A stretch of 64,000 bases of DNA from Bacteroidota bacterium (GTDB taxonomy: Bacteria; Bacteroidota; Bacteroidia; Bacteroidales; Lentimicrobiaceae). Location: positions 62,001-126,000 of the forward strand of contig JAEZNO010000021.1 of the NCBI GenBank assembly GCA_023441805.1, written 5' to 3'. Every line of letters begins with the position of its first letter. The stretch's first letter is position 1. Position numbers and translations under genes: made by a program. Of this stretch, positions 60,472-64,000 are shown piece by piece. The notes under the pieces were generated by a model that was not told the origin of the DNA, did not search any database, and saw only the letters and a list, made by a program, of their open reading frames with translations.

Positions 60472-60565
60472 ACTATTCCAACCACATGCTTTAGGTGTGA
60501 TTTCAATATTATGCTAAAGATACTTAGCTTGTTATCTTATAAGATTGTAATACCTTGCTCAATAT

Positions 60566-62962
60566 TTAGAATTCAACAATAATGCCGATTGTTGGCAATA
60601 TTGTACCTGCTTTACCTGCAACTTCACGGAGCTGATATCTTGAATTATCACCTTCAACTCTTGCTTTTTCACCATTCTCATCAGTCATAACAACAATAAA
60701 TGGTTGCTCATCGGTCTGATAATTATACGCATTTTGAATGTCAGTGTATAAAGTCAACGACCACTTATCGAAATAGAATTGTTTATCAACTCTGATATCT
60801 AATTGGTGAAAAGGATCAAGTCTCAGAGTATTAAATCTGGTGTAATCAAGATATCCTTTAGGTTGAGCAGTGTATGCCTCAATTATAGATGAGCGGTACA
60901 AATCATAGGGTGTATAAGGAGTTCCGCCGACAAATCGCCATCGTAAACCAACATACCACTCATTTTCAAATTCTCTTGCAAGAGTAATATTCAAAATATG
61001 ACCATTATCCCATGCTGATGGTATATAGTCATCGACATGGTTTTTAAATTCACTTTTTACAAGAGTATATGAAGCTATGAAATCATATTTTCCAAAGAAC
61101 CTTTCCTGAATAAAAAATTCAAGCCCATAAGTTCTTCCTGATCCGGTAGATGTTACTTCCTCATTACCGGCAACACCAAAATCGCCTCCTTTATTAGCTA
61201 ACGAAATTGAATCATTTACTGACACCGGATAATCAGTATAATATTTATAGAAGCCTTCAATTGTGTAGCGTGTATTCTCGCTTTTCCTGTACTCAAATCC
61301 AAATACAGCATGATCGGCTTTAATAAAATCTAGTCCATTATTTTTATTTACCAACACGTTAGCATTTGAGCGAAACCCAAGTGTAGTGTATGCCGGTAGC
61401 TGAATGAACCTGCCTGCACTCATGTTCACATACCATTTTTCAGTTAACCCAACAGAAGAGGAGAGCCTGGGCGAGAGATTATTAAAAAGTTGAGTGAAGT
61501 TTTCTGAATAATCGTTACCATCAGCACGTATTCCAAAAGAGAGCGTCAACCTTTTATTAAAATACTCTTTGCTTATCTGACCAAAAATATTCCATTTGAA
61601 GAGATCGAATTCTGAACTAAAATCCAATGCTCTGATTGTGTCATCAGGAAGTGGTATAAAAGTTCTCTGAAATGTAGAAGTATTATACTTTGCATATTCT
61701 ATACCTGCACCTGTAAGTATCTTATAACCCTTATAAGTGCCGGAATTCTCATATCTTATCTTATTTTCGATCTCCTGTGAAACGTAATCATTAATCTTAG
61801 CTTTTGATTCATCATTATCCTGATATTTGTAAGATTCATTATTCAACATATTTCTACTGACAACCCAGGTATCATAAGAGTTTTTTCTATAGTGCCTGTA
61901 AACTGCACCCAGTGCATAATTCCATTGATTGAAAACAGGGAGATAATCAAGAAGATATTGTTGACTTTCATCAGGATTCTTTAGCCCTGTGTTTAAGCTC
62001 ATTTGGTCAATAGCGCCGATTCCAAGTATGGTAAGCTCATTCTTCCGGTTGAATCGTGTTTTGGTTTTAATTTGGAAATCATTATACACAGGTACAAATG
62101 GTAAGCCTATTATATCGAATAAGAACTTTAGATATGATCTTCGTGCCGAGAACAAGAAAGTTGTCTTTTCACTAAGTGGCCCATTCAATGCAAGTGAAAG
62201 ATCAGTAGCACCTAATGCACCTTTTATAACCAACTCTTCTTCATTGCCATCAATTTGTTTCATTTCAAGTATTGAACTTAACGCATTACCTCTATTAGCC
62301 GGAAAAGCACCTGAGTAGAAATCAATTTCGCGAATAAAGTCAATGTTTATCATACCTATTGGGCCACCTGAAGCACCCTGGGTAGCAAAATGATTAAGAT
62401 TAGGAATCTCCATTCCATCTAGAAAGAATCTATTTTCACCAGGACCTCCTCCCCTCACAATTACATCATTTCTGAAGGATACTGTAGAAGCAACTCCGGG
62501 TAATGCCTGCATGACCTTACTAACGTCACGATTTCCTCCCGGATTCCGCTCTAGTTGCTTAATTCCTAATGTTCGCATTGACAATGGGCTTTCAGGAGTT
62601 CTCTTGTATGGTGAAGCTTTGACAACTATCTGCTCTAATTCAATATTTACTTTCTCAAGTGGGACATTGATAAATGCAACTTTTGTATTAGTGACTAATA
62701 TTTCTTCACTAGTAAAGGTAGCATACCCTACTGACGAGACAGCTAGTCGAATATATCCGGGATGAATTTCATTAATCACAAAAGTTCCATCCAGGTCAGT
62801 TGTCACCCCTTTGTTAGTTCCATAAATTATGACGTTTGCAAAAGGTACAGGTTCATTGCTATTTGATTCAAATACCCTTCCCTTTACTGATCCTGAACTT
62901 GAATGTTGAGCATGAGCTAGCATCGAGAGTAGTAATAGTAGTGTTGTCAGAATTCCTTTCAT
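60566..62962 (-). CDS. TonB-dependent receptor with carboxypeptidase-like N-terminal domain
   Basis: This 798-residue outer-membrane receptor has a signal peptide (1-18, ending AHAQ), a CarboxypepD_reg-like domain (about 25-110, GSVKGRVFESNSNEPVPFANVI), and a plug domain (about 125-235; PGVASTVSFRNDVIVRGGGP and FFLDGMEIPNLNHFATQG). The barrel ends in ILPTIGIIVEF. The plug is of the type common in Bacteroidota receptors that have no SusD partner. The ligand is unknown. It lies 50 bases downstream of miaA on the same strand and is unlike the other TonB receptor at 17962. Confidence 0.92.
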   Translation of the reverse strand: MKGILTTLLLLLSMLAHAQHSSSGSVKGRVFESNSNEPVPFANVIIYGTNKGVTTDLDGTFVINEIHPGYIRLAVSSVGYATFTSEEILVTNTKVAFINVPLEKVNIELEQIVVKASPYKRTPESPLSMRTLGIKQLERNPGGNRDVSKVMQALPGVASTVSFRNDVIVRGGGPGENRFFLDGMEIPNLNHFATQGASGGPIGMINIDFIREIDFYSGAFPANRGNALSSILEMKQIDGNEEELVIKGALGATDLSLALNGPLSEKTTFLFSARRSYLKFLFDIIGLPFVPVYNDFQIKTKTRFNRKNELTILGIGAIDQMSLNTGLKNPDESQQYLLDYLPVFNQWNYALGAVYRHYRKNSYDTWVVSRNMLNNESYKYQDNDESKAKINDYVSQEIENKIRYENSGTYKGYKILTGAGIEYAKYNTSTFQRTFIPLPDDTIRALDFSSEFDLFKWNIFGQISKEYFNKRLTLSFGIRADGNDYSENFTQLFNNLSPRLSSSVGLTEKWYVNMSAGRFIQLPAYTTLGFRSNANVLVNKNNGLDFIKADHAVFGFEYRKSENTRYTIEGFYKYYTDYPVSVNDSISLANKGGDFGVAGNEEVTSTGSGRTYGLEFFIQERFFGKYDFIASYTLVKSEFKNHVDDYIPSAWDNGHILNITLAREFENEWYVGLRWRFVGGTPYTPYDLYRSSIIEAYTAQPKGYLDYTRFNTLRLDPFHQLDIRVDKQFYFDKWSLTLYTDIQNAYNYQTDEQPFIVVMTDENGEKARVEGDNSRYQLREVAGKAGTILPTIGIIVEF

Positions 62963-63012
62963 TCCTATTTTTTGTTTAATCTATTTGGCGATTTGTCAAA
63001 CAATGCAATTGA

Positions 63013-63993
63013 TTAAATGTTTGAAGCTCTATTTCCATGGATTTTATCAGATTCTGATAGTTTATTTAAGTCCGCAACTATTCTATCAATAAAGACATCA
63101 GTTTCTGGTTGAAGCCAGGTTATATTTATCCCCCTTTTTTCCATTCGCCTGAACCATGTCATCTGCCTTTTAGCAAACTGATGAATTGCAGTGTTTAGCT
63201 TAGTAAACATCTGATCAAAAGAAAGTTGACCGGTTAAGTATAATGAAATATAACGATATTCCAATCCGTAATAATTAAGTGTCTCAATAGGAACACCTTG
63301 TTTTATAAGTGCTTCTACTTCTGCAACCAGTCCAACTTCGAGTCTTTTCTGCAGTCTGGATGTAATCCTCTCACGAATTACCTCTCTTGGTAAGCTTACT
63401 CCATAGATAAGATTAGTGGCAGGCTCATGATCATAGATACCATCAAGCTTGTTATTTTCAGAATCAGGAAGTTTACTATGGTCTTTAGCCTTGGCGACCT
63501 CGATAGCTCTGATTAAACGATCACGCTCCAACAGATCGGTGGTATTATGGACTAACTTCATATCTGTCAGAATCTTAATGAGCTCTTCATTGGATAATTT
63601 ATCGAGTTTCTCTTTAAAAGTTTCGTCAGGACCAGCCTCAGGTAAATCATATAACCCAAGTGCAGCTTCTATGTACATACCGCTACCACCACAGACAATG
63701 GGCAGTTTATTCTTACTAACTATAGTATTAAGTGCTGTCTCAAAATCTTTTCTGTAGTTAAAAAGGTCATATTTCTCGCCGGCATTAACAACATCAATGA
63801 GGTGGGTTTCAATTTTCTTTCCGTCAACATAATAATCCTCCAGATCTTTACCGGTTCCTAAATCCATATGACGATACACTTGTCTTGAATCAGCTGAAAT
63901 AATCTCGCCGTCAACTTTGGCAGCAAGTAAAGCTGCAAGTCGGGTTTTCCCGGAAGCAGTAGGGCCTAAAATAACTACCATTTTATTATTCAT
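63013..63993 (-). CDS. miaA: tRNA dimethylallyltransferase
   Basis: This enzyme adds a dimethylallyl group to N6 of A37 in tRNAs that read codons starting with U. It has 326 residues and is complete, its ATG lying 7 bases from the right edge. Motifs are the P-loop VVILGPTASGKTRLAALLA (about 6-24), ISADSRQVYRHMDLGTGKD (about 37-55), and the DPP-binding GGSGMYIEA. The C-terminal QFAKRQMTWFRRM closes the family pattern; the usual RNYAKRQ is FAKRQ here. Confidence 0.95.
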   Translation of the reverse strand: MNNKMVVILGPTASGKTRLAALLAAKVDGEIISADSRQVYRHMDLGTGKDLEDYYVDGKKIETHLIDVVNAGEKYDLFNYRKDFETALNTIVSKNKLPIVCGGSGMYIEAALGLYDLPEAGPDETFKEKLDKLSNEELIKILTDMKLVHNTTDLLERDRLIRAIEVAKAKDHSKLPDSENNKLDGIYDHEPATNLIYGVSLPREVIRERITSRLQKRLEVGLVAEVEALIKQGVPIETLNYYGLEYRYISLYLTGQLSFDQMFTKLNTAIHQFAKRQMTWFRRMEKRGINITWLQPETDVFIDRIVADLNKLSESDKIHGNRASNI

Positions 63994-64000
63994 ACAAGTT

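Noticed and set aside
1..64000. CRISPR array, prophage, insertion sequence or integron
   Set aside because: No regularly spaced repeats of CRISPR length, no cas, integrase, transposase or phage structural genes were seen on either strand.

Overview
The window is a chromosomal segment of a Bacteroidota bacterium, most likely class Bacteroidia and an environmental, anaerobic or facultative member of the Bacteroidales/Marinilabiliales. The reasons are: secreted proteins with type IX secretion (T9SS) C-terminal sorting domains; two TonB-dependent receptors with carboxypeptidase-like N-terminal domains; families largely confined to the phylum (DUF4834, DUF4783, DUF5777); a Rho factor with a very long N-terminal insertion; a transketolase split into two subunits; and the phylum's promoter signature (TTTG or TTG, about 19 bases, then TAnnTTTG). 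Base composition is AT-rich throughout and no clearly foreign block was seen. I annotate 57 protein genes and one tRNA.

Layout. 0.3-8.7 kb: a large membrane-anchored beta-propeller-like protein, a LysM glucosaminidase, an OmpR-type two-component system joined to rsmG, and pepD. 8.8-13.3 kb: rpmH with a textbook promoter, then DUF4834, a YfhO-type membrane protein and a glycosyltransferase. 13.3-17.8 kb: a minus-strand run (DUF4783, nadC, YihY, gpsA), then rlmH and rdgB on the plus strand. 18-27.5 kb: cell envelope genes, namely a TonB receptor, an operon of PASTA protein, T9SS protein and pseudouridine synthase, a divergent ddl, and a secreted trypsin-like protease. 27.9-37.4 kb: msrA, tRNA-Leu(UAG), two beta-propeller enzymes, a GH3/serine-hydrolase fusion, and a transketolase pair with a VWA-domain gene between the halves.

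37.4-46.2 kb is the most unusual region: a dense anaerobic-respiration locus. A Crp/Fnr regulator is divergent from an operon encoding a small cytochrome-like lipoprotein, a DUF5777 outer-membrane protein, a monoheme cytochrome, a heptaheme cytochrome overlapping a cytochrome b, and a hexaheme lipoprotein with a collagen-like Gly-X-Y linker. A second unit holds another monoheme cytochrome and a three-helix, seven-heme NapC/NirT protein. Perfect FNR-type palindromes precede both units. The two inner-membrane modules resemble, in architecture, the Geobacter quinol-oxidising gates CbcBA and ImcH. I see no terminal reductase in the window, so extracellular or periplasmic electron transfer to an unknown acceptor is an inference.

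46.2-64 kb: a structured 640-base non-coding region, rho, gcvT, comB and DPP III, then a hemerythrin (RIC-like) gene overlapping a LuxR regulator whose receiver domain has lost its acidic pocket. After these come an OprB-like porin, a CDF transporter, DUF72, TerC, a heme-binding protein, a PagL-like lipid A deacylase, a DMT protein, a second TonB receptor and miaA. Several strong hairpin terminators and a dispersed intergenic repeat (82-184 and 27612-27704) were also found.
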